Source: Cruorifilaria tuberocauda (Eukaryota > Nematoda > Chromadorea > Rhabditida > Onchocercidae). Taken from it: 45,753 nucleotides of DNA. The notes below the pieces were generated by a model. That model saw only the letters and a program-made list of their open reading frames with translations. It did no database searches and had not been told where the DNA came from. Numbering within the stretch: the stretch's first letter is position 1; every line of letters begins with the position of its first letter. Below are positions 36,001 through 45,753 of this stretch, one piece after another. The position numbers and the translations under genes are program-made. The stretch spans positions 1-45,753 of the forward strand of contig JABVXU010000439.1 of assembly GCA_013365365.1 (NCBI GenBank). Reading direction: 5' to 3'.

Positions 36001-39000
36001 AAAATTATTAAAATCCAATAGTTGATAGTTCGATCGCTTATCAATGGAAGTTAATGTATTGAATTATATAGAACTTATTTCATCTTATTTCATATCTTGT
36101 AACGGTTAGAACATTATATGCTCAAAATGAAAGTTACAAGTATACCGTTCTACTCCTAACATCAAATGACCATGTTGATATTTCATTCCTTCACAAGGAT
36201 AAAAATCTGGAGAAAAAGTTTCAGCAAGCTGAAATGAGAAGAGATTTATATTTAAAATATAATTTAAATAACAAACCTGCTCTTTGATCATCAGCTGATG
36301 ACTATCTAACATTAGTTCAAATTTTTCCCATAATGTTAACACGGTTGGTAATTGTTCAACACCGCTTCCGCCAACTGATCGTAACAGAACGTTTTTTCCT
36401 TCAATCAGATCAAGCGTTCTCTTCATCTAAAAGTTTAATCCTTAATAAAGAAATGTTAACTCATCAAACGTGACACACTATACGAGGCAATTGTACTGAA
36501 ATTCAGTTTAGAAAAAAACCTCTTTGTTGGATTTTCCAAATTCGATATGCTTTTGATTTGCTTCAGCAATTTCAGCAACTGATTGAGGTCTAGAACTAAG
36601 TACTTCGATTGCCTGATTTAGGAAACGGCTGATATCCTGAAAAATAGAAGAGTTGCAAAACCTATGGATGATTTTAAAAAATATCACACATAGTATTTGT
36701 AAGCACTTCGAAACATCTGCATGGCTTCAAGTATGCGTTTGGTACAATACAATAGCAAGTGAGATAAATCAAATGTTACGTGAATTTCATTATTGATGGA
36801 ATATCTTAATGTCCATATCAACGTATCGAAAAGACGTTGAAGCATATCATCGATGGCAATTTTAACAGCTGATGTTGATACGAGAATACATTCCAATCTA
36901 ACTTCACTGTAATATTTTAGAATTTCCCTGCATGCATTATTTGATTTAATAATACCGTGATAAACTTGTGTACTTTTCACTAATAGCCAATATAGATCTT
37001 TTACGAAAAAAATATACCAAAGTGATGAATCAAGAAATTTTATCATGGACTTTTACGAACAGAAGAGTGAAAAAGACATATGGTTGGAGAAAAGAAATGC
37101 AACTTAAGGCCTTGAACTTACTCCTTCTGAAATTACAGCTCAAAAAGAAACTATCTGTAGCTTATAATTACTGAACTGTTCTAGCCAATGCTCAATTCTA
37201 TTACATTCTGAAATTTTTGTCGACAGCGAAGCGAAATTGCGGGCATACTTGAACTACATCAAGAACCTTCTTGAACTTAATAAAACTCGTTATAGGAAAG
37301 AAGTTCCAATGATTTAAATTAATTGACTAACACTATACTGTTAATGACTTTACCTCGGCAATTTCTCTGCATCTCTTCCTTTTCCTTTTAGCAGCTTGAT
37401 TTGATTTTCCCAATCTGCAGCTTGTTTGAAATGCTTTGTAATTAAGCTTTCCAGGTCAACTTGACCTAGCACAATCCAATTCTGTAAATTTTACCAAAAA
37501 ATTATTCATATCCTCTACGTAAATGGTCCTATAGTTAACGTGAAACTACGTCTTATTTCATCAAATGACTATTTCTAAAAAGCGACAATATAGATTCATT
37601 GCTTAGTATCAAAAAATTGTTTGTTTAGGGAAAAAGTTATCAGTAAAATTTACCTCAAACTCACTTCCCACATTAGCAAGCTTCTCGAATAGCTGTTCAG
37701 CTTTTTCATAAACACTCCAAAATCGATTCGCATTATGTTCAATCATTTTCGCAAACAATTTATTAGCCTAAATGTTTGTTGTAAATTATTATATTATCAT
37801 AAAACTACGAAATTGGGCTTTTACTTATGATATGCTGATATCAATCGTCAAGTTCTGCAAATAGATTAAAATGGTATAATTTGAGGATTGATAGAGGCAT
37901 GTATGATCACGCTCTAACGTGCAGAAATGTACGTTTAATAATGCACATGTAATAATTCATGTGTGCATGCTAAGTAACACTAAGTAATGATCCATGATAT
38001 ATCGCGTTGTAGCAGCTTAGCTTACTTGTTCAGTTTCTTGAACACCACGGAATTTCTGTGGAATGCTAATAAACTTCCGTAATTCTCGATAATATTTTGC
38101 GCGGATCTCTTCCAATGGTGGTCGTAATTCAAGTTGTTGATCTCTGCAAAATTACCTAATTAAACATCTAAATTTCGCTTATATTATACTTCAATAAATA
38201 ATTTACTTTTATGCCATTATAAGTTATGAAAGAAAATAATAGAAAAAGATAAAGTTACAAATATAATAATAAGCCTTACTTAAATACTAATTGAACTTGA
38301 ATTAATGGGATTTGCATATGAAGACTTTCGATACCCCATTGATATTGCAATTGTAGAGTCTGAAAGAAGAGAAGAAAGAAATAGAAAGAAATCAAAAAAT
38401 TTTAAATTGAAAAATTTACACAGAAATTTTTGTAAGAAAAACAAAGTACTCTAATTAACCTTATAAAGTTGATGATCCCAATGTGATAACCATGGTATCA
38501 TATTACTTCGATTACCGATAATACGTTCTTGTTCCGCTATTTTACTTCGTATCTCACCCATAATATCCTTCCACTTATTGATTTCCTTTAGAAGATCCAA
38601 ATTCATCAGTTCTTTTATCTTCTCGCAAATTTCACTATGAGCTTTTCGTAATCGTCTAAGATGAAAAAAGGAAAGATGATAAAAATTGATCATTATCATG
38701 TATCATAATTCATTTATCATTTATCATTTATCATTTATCATTTGTCATTTATTCTTCGTTTATTTCAAGTAGAAAATTATTACTTTGAATATTCACGTTT
38801 AAATGTTTTCACGTGACTGAAAATTCTTTGTAACGCTACAAAATGAAATTTACATCTTTAAAATTAAATGATTAAAACTCCTTGATATTACTGTAATATC
38901 AATGATAATTTTTAGTTGCATTCTTTGTTTATATTTTTAAATTTATTATTGTTTATTATGAGTAGTGTTATAAAAAATCGTATTAACTGACCTATTACGT

Positions 39001-42000
39001 AAAGTTAAACGTTCAGCAGCTGCTTGTAATTTTTCAATGAATTCTTGAAGTTGTTTTGGATTGTTCCAGCTAACCATATTTGTTGTTTCATCTTTCTTTC
39101 CTGATAGTATTAACTTCTCGAAAGCTAAAGCTTCATCTAGCATCATCGCTTGTTGACATGGAAGCATTTGTTGATCCACCGAATTATAAAAATGTGCTAC
39201 CTTCAATGGCAAAAATTAGCTTAATTTTCGGGATAAAAATTAAAATAGATCTCGAGATTTTGAAAAAGAATTTCAATGGTTATCGTTAATTTATTAATTA
39301 ATTAACTAATTAAATGATTCACTTAAGAATATTGTTTTTTTCACCTGTTTATATCTTTCATAACTTAAAATTTTCAAAGTTACCTAAAACCTAATTACAT
39401 CTATTTCTATGCTATAAAAAGAAAGGTATCGATCAAATTTCACGAGAAAAAAAAGATTCGAAAAAATTGGAGAAATTTCAAAGTTTGGTAATATAGCAAA
39501 ACCTGTTTAAGAACGATCGCATATTTGTAGAATTTTTCACCGGTATTGGTACATTCAATAATTTTTCTCGGTATGACAAATCCGAGACCGGTTAGCTGAC
39601 GTACTTCTCTGAGAAGTCGAACTAAACGATCGCTATAGTTGACGATCAAATTACCACCTTTCTGTTCGATACTCATTAGCTTACCACTTGTTTCAAGTGT
39701 GATTGAATTTGTCGAATTGCTAATCGTTTTGATCATTTCTTGGCACCTGAAATATCCTACTTATCCCATCCTTCTAGCCAAAAAAAAAAAATCAGATCCT
39801 TAAATTTGGTACTAGTTATACATATTTTAGAAATAGTTAGCACACTTTCTAAAATTTTTAGCTTTTTTAAGGTGTAATTTGTTTACTTTGTTTATTATTA
39901 ATTAATTTATGTTTTGTTTTATTCGATTTTTTAACCTTAATGATTTTATTCACTCACCAAATACTGAAAGAATCAGATTCTAACGAATGCATTTCGTCAA
40001 TTGTATCTTGAATTTTCGCCTTTACTGTTTTATAAGTTGTTAAATCGTTCAACAATTCGTCACATACAATCTTGATATTTTCAATCTTCAAATAATACAT
40101 ACAATAATATGATCAGATTTAGGTTTAATCTTTGCTTATATCATTATTTTATCTCTTTTACATTTAACTTTTTAAAACACTCATAGTTTTGGAAACTTTA
40201 AAATGAAATAAATGAAATTAAGAAATGAAATTTTCTCGAAAATATCGTTGTAATGTCAATATGATGACTATAGAATCATCGATTTAGACAATTCATAAGC
40301 TTTTCCTCTTTTTTTTCTCATACATTTCTATTTTAAAGTTTTAAATTAAAAGAAGAAATCATAGTAAAAATTCATTTTGTAAAATTACCTTCTTAATTTC
40401 TCGTCGAATACAAATAAGTTTAGCGGCAATTTCTGTGAGATATTCTCCAATTGGTACATCACCGTTCGTAATCCGTTCAATTACTTCACGTTTATGCGTC
40501 TGAACCGTATTTGCCAAATGATTAAGCAACGTTTCCCTGAATTTGAAAAAAGAAAAAAATTTCTCTACTTTCTTTTTTCTTAAAGCTAATATCAGAAATT
40601 AAAGTTGATATCATAAATTACTAACAAAATATTAATAGAAAATATTCACCTTTCCACAGAGAGTTTTTCTTTGATACTTGGACGCGTTAGAAAATGCTTA
40701 AATTTGATAAGATTACTGATTGCCTGAAAGTTTAAAAGAAGCATATGGTATAGTAAAGTCACAGGAATCAACATATCTATCAATGATAATTTATGTCTTT
40801 CACAGCATTCCATAGGTTAACTGTTTACTGATAATTATAGAATAATTTATTAATGACTTTATTTAATTCATGAATTCTTTTACACTTTACCCTCAGTTTT
40901 ATAATCTTTTACACCAGGACTATCATTTTAATGCTTTATAATTGATCCGAATTTTAATTTTGCAGAAAGCAGATTCAACTAATTAACCGAAAAAGTTGAA
41001 AACTTACAGTGTCATCAGTAAGTTGATTAAATTGTAAGCGTTTCCTTAAAATGGGTAATGCTCTTTCTACAATTGGTTCAATGGATCGTTCTGCTTCCTG
41101 TTTATTAGTCAACTTATAAACTTAATTATATCAACGATAAAAATAAATATTTCTTTCATTAAATTGTGAAATTTAAATTAATTAAAAATTTTTTATAGAT
41201 AAAAATAAATTGAAAATTCACTGCCTAAAGTTATATTATATAAAAATATTACTGCAAGATAAGTTTTAATTTTACTCCTATTAATTATTTGCTTCAAATT
41301 TTAAAAATTAATGCAAAACGAAAACTTAAAATTGAAGTAATTGGAAATGAAAGTGAAATCACAGTGGTAATAATAATTGATAGTGAAAAAAATTGTTTTA
41401 CCAATAATTTAATTGTCCAATTTTGTTGTATTGAATTATCATAAGCAAAAATAGGCATTGCACCAAAAACATTTCGAATGATTTGTTCCATTTCTTTTCG
41501 TCCATTCTTATCTCCCATTAATTCATTCATGTGATTGCTTAATAATTTCAATGATAAAACCTGTAAAAATTATCATTATTTATATATTTCATTAAATAAA
41601 ATAAAATTAAAAAATTTTCATTCATTGTAATATTAATTATCATTCTAGAAATATAATATTGTAATGAAATGATGTGAATATTACTGTACTTTCAGTATAT
41701 TCAATTAGTTTAAACTATGAAAAACTATAAAATTTAAATTATGAAAAGTTTAAACTATAAAAATGAAAAATTTGATAAGTAACTAAATTAAAAAAGGAAG
41801 TATTAGCTAATACATTTTATCCCTCTTTTGCATAATCTTACAATGCTTACTGATAACAGCATATTTTATTATCAATTAATTTTTCAAAATTAATTTTATT
41901 AACGATTTTATTGATAACGACTAAATTATTCGTTATGGTACGATGAGTCTCTTAGATTTTATTAACAAAATTACAAATCGAATATCCATTGTACATACTT

Positions 42001-44024
42001 TATCAATATGTTCTTGAAGGATTTCAAAAGCTGAAATCATTGGTCTGTCATCCTTCCATGGATTATCAATATCTTGCTTCCATTCTTCAACAAGTGTTGT
42101 GATTGCAAATTTCCATTGTTCACAAATGGAATTAACCGCGTGTAATGTATCAATCATTGTATCAGTCTTATCATTTTTCCATATATCATTCATTTCAATT
42201 TTGCTTGTTAAAGAATTAATAATCAACAAACCTGGAAGAAACGCAATTCTTTTGTTTATTTTTATCCACAAATTAATTAAATTATTTGTTGTAAAATTAA
42301 TTATTTAGAGTCATTTATATCTGATCGTTATGTGTAATAACGATTAAATTACAATTGATAAATGAAATTATGCTTAACAAATAAATTACATTTAACCAAG
42401 TGTATATAAAGATTAAGTTTCTATAAGAATTTAGTCGGTATGAACTGTGAAGATAAATTATTAATAACAGGAAATGTAATAGAGAAAATAAGCTTATCAT
42501 TAAGTTATTGATATGATATAGTTATCACAGACCTATTTCTACAAATAACATCTATTCCTGTATACCTATTACATATTATATAATGTAAAAAAGATATTTT
42601 TTTACTAGAAGCTTTGAAAGCAGGAAATTGATTTAAAGAAAGTTTCATCAAATATATATGTTAAAATATGACAATTAGGAAATTACTATAATACATAAGA
42701 TAAATCAAATAATGTTCATATATTTTATGAACGTCAAATTATACTTAACTTCATTCTTATTCTTAGTTTTTAACGATTGTGCTTTTGATAAACTGAAATA
42801 ACATTGTAATAGTTTAAATCAATTTACCGATATTTTCGATAATTTTTTCCATACGATTTTGCGGAAATGACGGTTCACAATTCCAGAGTTCTTTTAAACA
42901 TTCTTCAATAGTATCAATAATTTCATAAATTTCATTTATACGACAAGTCGTAAGGATTTCAAGTTTCATTTCGAAAATTCGAAATGCTTTTGAATACTGT
43001 AATGCAGTTGAATCCTTTCGAGCTTTCCAGTAATTAATTTCATCATGTATAGATTGCTTTTCTGAATTATGATTAACACTTGGAAAATGATCTTCAAAAA
43101 ACTAAATTTGAAAAAGAAAAACGCCAATTTTTTTCTACCTTGTTCGGCATACATAAAACTATAAAAGTTATGATTTAAAAAACTTAATTTTTCCATTTTT
43201 TTTTAAAAACGTAATTACCTTTATCATTTTTTGGTTCGATGCACGTTTCAAGTTCATTTAAAATTGAACGCAAATGATCATTTGCGGATGTTTCGGAATC
43301 ATTTTCAATTGCTCGTTTGAATACCTAAAGTTTGATTTTATATGATCTCAATGTTAAGTCAACTTTGATTATCAAAAGGTATTATATGTAATATAAAATA
43401 CTAATACAGGTAAATAACTATTTAAAAGTAATAAAACGACTTATCACTAGCGTTGTTAGTAGGCCGCTAATTAAAAAGCTTATCAAATAAGCCTTGAAAT
43501 AATGATCATAAAATGACTATTTAAATTATCAACTTCTCTCATTGAATGGATTAATGCATCTGTTGGACGTCCACGTATTGATAATACTGATATTTTGCTT
43601 TTAAAATTATCCAGTGACAGAGCAATCGCTTCAAGTTTATAAAAGATCACTCGTGTTAGATCCGAATGATAATCATTTCGTATCTCATTCGTAATATCAA
43701 ATATATTTTTCTGAAATTTAAATTTTCTTTAAATTTAAAATTTATTTGATTAATAATTATTATGATTTAATAAATTATATTGACTGCAAAAGCTATAATA
43801 TATTTTATTTTGAAATATTTGATGTAATATGAAATTTTCAAAAAGTGAAAAAATTTGCGAACCCGTTCATCTCGAGCAATAATTAGCAACGGTGTATCGG
43901 TATCACAAAAATTATGTATGGGAGTTAAATTTGGAATTTTATTTTCCGATAAATTCAACGCAAAAATATGCGAAGCAACACGCAAGATGTAGTGACGTCG
44001 TGGATCATTACGTTCACGATCCAT
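12601..44024 (-). CDS. che-3: Cytoplasmic dynein-2 heavy chain (IFT retrograde motor), complete, 88 exons
   Basis: The product is the ATP-driven motor that carries intraflagellar transport trains from ciliary tip to base. In nematodes it acts in sensory-neuron cilia. Translation begins at ATG 44022-44024 and ends at TAG 12601-12603. My 88-exon model keeps phase throughout and gives 12,690 nt, about 4,229 aa; vertebrate DYNC2H1 is about 4,300 aa. Order: tail, linker, AAA1-AAA4, coiled-coil stalk with microtubule-binding tip, AAA5-AAA6, C-terminal domain. Exons for each part are in the following entries. AAA1 has GPAGTGKT and FDEFNR, AAA2 [12 protein letters not shown]3 GPDGCGKES, and AAA4 the degenerate AGRAGMGRR. 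Dynein-2 rather than dynein-1 or axonemal is indicated by the tail block [17 protein letters not shown], the AAA4 loop and the C-terminus ALFLSNQ. Introns average about 215 nt (71-596). Oddities: three GC-AG introns, several AAG acceptors and an apparently skipped exon. The symbol is the C. elegans name, given by orthology. Confidence 0.96.
15352..17275 (-). other. Dynein-2 AAA6, exons 75-80
   Basis: Exons: 17275-17120, 16972-16865, 16749-16545, 16469-16357, 15966-15790, 15612-15352 (residues 3465-3804). Conserved blocks are [18 protein letters not shown] (exon 77), [12 protein letters not shown] (exon 78), [19 protein letters not shown] and [16 protein letters not shown] (exon 79), and FRLWLTTES with [16 protein letters not shown] (exon 80). 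Exon 79 must end in phase 0, and no GT in the conserved stretch allows this. A GC donor after GAG-AAG at 15790 restores both phase and exact vertebrate spacing between IEK and FRLWL. Confidence 0.9.
17633..20089 (-). other. Dynein-2 AAA5 with buttress coil, exons 68-74
   Basis: Exons: 20089-19937, 19656-19468, 19275-19173, 18729-18566, 18440-18321, 18023-17889, 17776-17633 (residues 3129-3464). Blocks such as [39 protein letters not shown] and [20 protein letters not shown] place this as AAA5, which has no working P-loop in dyneins. Exons 72-73 form a Leu/Glu/Lys-rich helical pair that props the stalk. [19 protein letters not shown] opens the next segment. The exon 70 donor (AAG|GTTCTG) was chosen because it restores the SQGPRH junction; reading on instead reaches a stop. 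Confidence 0.92.
19833..19886. repeat. 13-bp perfect inverted repeat in a dynein intron
   Basis: CCTAATTTAGATA at 19833-19845 is repeated inverted at 19874-19886 around a 28-nt loop, in the intron between exons 68 and 69. It could be a remnant of a small inverted-repeat element. Confidence 0.75.
20210..22548 (-). other. Dynein-2 stalk and microtubule-binding tip, exons 61-67
   Basis: Exons: 22548-22411, 22232-22125, 21991-21825, 21654-21531, 21054-20933, 20703-20559, 20308-20210 (residues 2828-3128). Exons 61-62 encode the rising coiled coil, which starts [20 protein letters not shown]. Exons 63-64 hold the microtubule-binding domain with [20 protein letters not shown] and [14 protein letters not shown]. 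Exons 65-67 encode the returning coil after [14 protein letters not shown], ending in [13 protein letters not shown]. This part contacts the microtubule and relays the state of the ATPase ring. Exon 66 ends with a GC donor (CAG|GCAAGC) and exon 62 has a TTTGAG acceptor. Confidence 0.94.
22714..24231 (-). other. Dynein-2 AAA4 with degenerate P-loop, exons 56-60
   Basis: Exons: 24231-24141, 23968-23824, 23748-23526, 23264-23122, 22905-22714 (residues 2563-2827). The P-loop reads AGRAGMGRR (about 2599-2607), with Arg where Lys is expected; vertebrate dynein-2 also has GRR here, so this is a family trait, not a local mutation. The Walker B region reads [21 protein letters not shown] and [15 protein letters not shown] match the family. 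AAA4 probably binds nucleotide weakly or not at all in this motor. Exon 57 uses a TTCAAG acceptor. Confidence 0.93.
24333..26847 (-). other. Dynein-2 AAA3 and connector, exons 49-55
   Basis: Exons: 26847-26702, 26537-26303, 25892-25743, 25586-25418, 25072-24979, 24755-24700, 24491-24333 (residues 2227-2563). Walker A is GPDGCGKES (about 2243-2251). [20 protein letters not shown] carries the conserved PDKWGT block, [11 protein letters not shown] the next helix, and [10 protein letters not shown] the small subdomain. AAA3 is a regulatory nucleotide site that gates AAA1. The connector to AAA4 is divergent and cut into short exons (56-159 nt). Exon 53 is ended at an AAGT|GTAAAT donor because that choice alone keeps phase. 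Confidence 0.9.
26987..28876 (-). other. Dynein-2 AAA2, exons 42-48
   Basis: Exons: 28876-28808, 28597-28421, 28285-28115, 27970-27849, 27715-27617, 27505-27313, 27172-26987 (residues 1888-2226). Walker A is GPSGSGKST (about 1931-1939) and Walker B lies in [15 protein letters not shown] (Asp at about 2006). [20 protein letters not shown] and [11 protein letters not shown] follow, as in all dynein AAA2 modules. In dyneins this site binds nucleotide structurally rather than cycling. The downstream half (exons 46-48) is less conserved. Confidence 0.94.
29005..30835 (-). other. Dynein-2 AAA1 (main ATPase site), exons 34-41
   Basis: Exons: 30835-30772, 30628-30561, 30385-30242, 30170-30081, 29999-29858, 29656-29575, 29332-29221, 29109-29005 (residues 1619-1887). 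Walker A is GPAGTGKT (about 1651-1658), and Walker B lies in [13 protein letters not shown] (about 1696-1708) with the catalytic Glu before Phe-Asn-Arg. The sensor region is [20 protein letters not shown], with LFRP after it. [16 protein letters not shown] marks the small subdomain. All catalytic residues are intact, so this site should hydrolyse ATP and drive movement. Exon 35 is only 68 nt but carries the whole P-loop. Confidence 0.95.
33111..33126. repeat. (AT)n microsatellite in a dynein intron
   Basis: A perfect TA dinucleotide run in the intron between exons 26 and 27. Confidence 0.9.
33643..33773. repeat. Long-loop inverted repeat in a dynein intron
   Basis: AATGAAGGATGCAGTG at 33643-33658 pairs with CACTGCATCCTTTCATT at 33757-33773, with a single-base bulge and a loop of about 98 nt. 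It lies in the 527-nt intron between exons 24 and 25, in DNA visibly richer in G and C than its surroundings. A small non-autonomous element is one explanation. Confidence 0.7.
38711..38753. repeat. CATTTAT heptamer tandem repeat in a dynein intron
   Basis: About six CATTTAT units, one with a T to G change, lie in the intron between exons 12 and 13. Confidence 0.9.
41707..41758. repeat. Short direct repeat in a dynein intron
   Basis: AGTTTAAACTAT occurs at 41707-41718 and 41747-41758 within a locally repetitive AT-rich part of the intron between exons 5 and 6. Confidence 0.7.
43485..43512 (+). repeat. 28-nt dispersed repeat, copy 1
   Basis: This sequence, inside the intron between exons 2 and 3, matches the last 28 nt of the window (45726-45753) at 27 of 28 positions. 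It includes AATAATGATCATAAA. The second copy is cut by the window edge, so the repeat may be longer. Confidence 0.75.
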
Positions 44025-45287
44025 ACTCTCTTGATTCTTGATTCCTTTATGTACAAGATGTAGATTATATATCTGATCACGTTTTTATCACGTCATTTTT
44101 GCAATTCAGACTTTCATTTTTTATCTCGTACACAAGTATAACTATGAAATCAAGGTAATTAACTGGTTTTTCAAAAAAAAAAAAAATTTAGTAAAGGAAA
44201 AGTGATAAATAAATTAATAGAACAATTAATTTAGTTTCTGAAAAAATTTTCTATAAATTTCACATGTAAAATAAAAGTGAAGCTTTAATGTTAAAATTTA
44301 TATCAAACATACCTATCATACTAATTTGGATTGCTAATGTCTTTTTGTTTGTTTCTTTCTAGTTCGATTTTACGGTGAACAAAATATCAATTTCAAATCT
44401 TCAATTCTATTAAAGCTTGTTATATCTTTTCTTCTTACATTATGTATAGTTATTTTTAATTTAAAACTTTTAATTTTAAACTCTGATATAATAGAACTTT
44501 TTTGTATTATTTAAACTAAAGAATTACATATAAGCTTTTTTCTTTCAGTTACAATATAGCAAAATATCTGTTCACAAAATTTTCATGAAAATAAACGAAA
44601 TCATTACATTTAACGAAAAAAAAAAGATAATTGTAACAAAAATCAAAATGACATTATCAATTAATTGCAAAAATTTGCAAAAAATACAAAATTATTTCCA
44701 AGGTTACCGTATATTTATTCTTTCGATTATATACAAAATTAAAAATTCTGTGTAAACCTTTTCAAAACTTTATAGAATTTAAGTGTTAAATTTGATTATA
44801 TGTGATTTTAATTGTTCTTAGTATTTTCGCTTAAAAAATATTTAGTAATTTAATCAACGATACAAAGGAAAATAATTAATATTTGATTTGATGATAGTAC
44901 TCTATACACCTATCATTGACATAGCTGACAGTCAAGTGAAACATTTGATATTACACAATTCACGTCTGTCGCTTTTTTCCGTATTTTCAAAGTCGGAATA
45001 TACGTAGTAATACCATTATTCGTCAATTACTAAGAATAACGAAAAAAAGCAAATTCTACTTTAAATTAAAATTTTAAATTTTTAACATTCGAAAAATTTA
45101 ATAATTTAAAATTGGGATTTTATCCATTTTTTCTTGCTTTTTCAAGTTGCAATTAAAGAATTAGTAAAATTGATCAATGCATTTAATTTAAAAATAAAAA
45201 AAAAATAAACAGATTGATAATACTGAAACAACGACGTGATAAAACGTATAATGAAAAGATAAATTGCATGAAAACGATTATAATTCG

Positions 45288-45301
45288 GTTGCCATGGTAC
45301 T
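45288..45301 (-). promoter_or_regulatory. Candidate X-box (RFX/DAF-19 site)
   Basis: In the dynein sense direction the 14-mer is AGTACCATGGCAAC. Against the nematode X-box pattern RYYNYYWWRRNRAC it differs only at position 2 (G for Y), and the CCATGGCAAC half is perfect. X-boxes drive ciliary genes, including the C. elegans orthologue of this dynein, in ciliated neurons. The site is about 1.26 kb before the ATG, further than the usual few hundred bases, which would fit an upstream 5' exon or outron. Confidence 0.5.
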
Positions 45302-45725
45302 TACACTCTAACAAATTTCATTCCATAATGCAATTCAAAAATCAATCGAGATATTTAGTATGATAGAAGGAGAAAAAGTTTCTCAGTATATTATGATATC
45401 TCGGGAACTGAAAACGATTACATTTTTTTTCAAACAGTAAGAAAAAGAAATTGTACAAAAAATACTATTTGATTGAAAAATAAATTCATAAAACTTTGAT
45501 TTGTTCCTTCTTATCTTTTTTTTTCATATGAAAGTACAATTTGAAACAGAAAAGCGTAACATCTTAAAATTTTTTTTTCAAAATTATATTTTTGCTTTAG
45601 AAAGCAATTAAGAATACATTAAATTAGCAGCAATCTATTTTTCTTTAACCCTCTTTTTTTCGTTTCCATTTTTACAATCGTTTCACTTATTTTATAAACT
45701 GCAAAAGTTTAATCAAAAATTCATT

Positions 45726-45753
45726 AAATAAGCTTTGAAATAATGATCATAAA
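45726..45753 (+). repeat. 28-nt dispersed repeat, copy 2 (window edge)
   Basis: It differs from the copy at 43485-43512 at a single base (C to T) and runs into the end of the window. Confidence 0.75.

Larger units (their letters stand above)
30928..36426 (-). other. Dynein-2 tail-to-linker region, exons 20-33
   Basis: Exons: 36426-36277, 35756-35554, 35280-35125, 34926-34815, 34376-34131, 33603-33520, 33261-33173, 33049-32901, 32628-32510, 32422-32306, 32014-31901, 31829-31725, 31651-31428, 31039-30928 (residues 959-1618). The linker swings across the AAA ring during the power stroke. Conserved blocks include [16 protein letters not shown] (exon 20), [20 protein letters not shown] (exon 24), [16 protein letters not shown] (exon 27) and [15 protein letters not shown] (exon 29). 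Exon 22 ends in a GC donor. Joining exon 27 to 32628 (TTTATAG acceptor) gives a gap-free match to the vertebrate protein ([13 protein letters not shown]). The well-formed exon at 32715-32821 is then skipped. Confidence 0.88.
36520..44024 (-). other. Dynein-2 N-terminal tail, exons 1-19
   Basis: Exons (right to left): 44024-43863, 43710-43534, 43324-43219, 43091-42828, 42231-41999, 41560-41402, 41097-41008, 40723-40650, 40536-40389, 40085-39958, 39746-39503, 39200-38992, 38655-38460, 38359-38280, 38143-38026, 37767-37654, 37481-37354, 36906-36780, 36636-36520 (residues 1-958). The tail dimerises the motor and binds intermediate and light-intermediate chains. Best-conserved blocks are [20 protein letters not shown] (exon 11), [12 protein letters not shown] (exon 12) and FRGVQE (exon 15). 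The exon 3/4 junction is ambiguous: donor at 43219 with an AAG acceptor at 43091 (chosen), or donor at 43211 with a TAG acceptor at 43101. Both keep phase. The first 350 or so residues are the most divergent part. Confidence 0.88.
44025..45753. other. Upstream flank of the dynein-2 gene
   Basis: AT-rich DNA without exon-like frames. It should contain the promoter and 5' UTR of the dynein gene. A TTTTTTCAG-type acceptor immediately before the ATG is lacking; CAG and AAG sites occur at about 44050-44075 on the minus strand, so the 5' end of the mRNA is unresolved. The X-box and the second copy of the 28-nt repeat lie here. Confidence 0.6.

Noticed and set aside
44362..44390. TTTTACGGTGAAC as a proximal X-box
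   Set aside because: The right half has an extra base and the left half does not fit; the site at 45288-45301 is much closer to consensus.
1..45753. tRNA, rRNA, well-known microRNAs, CRISPR arrays, insertion sequences or endosymbiont DNA
   Set aside because: I looked for cloverleaf-like blocks, familiar microRNA seeds, spaced direct repeats and bacterial-type dense coding, and saw none that I could support; a covariance-model scan would be decisive for RNAs.

Overview
The window is eukaryotic, strongly AT-rich nuclear DNA with two spliced protein-coding genes that converge tail to tail. Short introns (mostly 70-600 nt) with TTTTCAG-type acceptors, simple-sequence tracts and the coding content point to a nematode. 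The very high intron density and base composition fit a spirurid/filarial type better than Caenorhabditis, but the exact species cannot be fixed from the sequence. I see no bacterial, viral or transposon-encoded gene, no CRISPR array, and no rRNA or tRNA that I could support.

Layout. 1-7480: gene-poor DNA with microsatellites, a purine-rich tract and small duplications. 7528-11347 (+): a five-exon gene for a VGLL4/Tgi-like TEAD cofactor of about 251 aa, with two Tondu (TDU) motifs, a PPxY motif and a PLDLS (CtBP-type) motif. 11348-12600: the convergent intergenic interval, holding candidate poly(A) signals for both genes and, on the minus strand, an unidentified protein-like open stretch broken by one TGA. 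12601-44024 (-): a complete gene for the heavy chain of cytoplasmic dynein-2, the retrograde intraflagellar-transport motor (DYNC2H1; CHE-3 in C. elegans). I resolve it into 88 exons with continuous reading phase, 12,690 coding nt and about 4,229 aa. 44025-45753: upstream flank of the dynein gene, with a near-consensus X-box (RFX/DAF-19 site) about 1.26 kb before the ATG.

The two genes act in different processes: Hippo/TEAD transcriptional control, and cilium assembly and maintenance in sensory neurons. Nothing suggests a shared pathway; they are simply convergent neighbours. The most interesting points are the motif combination in the TEAD cofactor, three GC-AG introns and a well-formed but apparently skipped exon in the dynein gene, the X-box, and the orphan minus-strand coding remnant. 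I did not find a multi-gene system that looks new. Residue numbers for the dynein refer to my 88-exon model.
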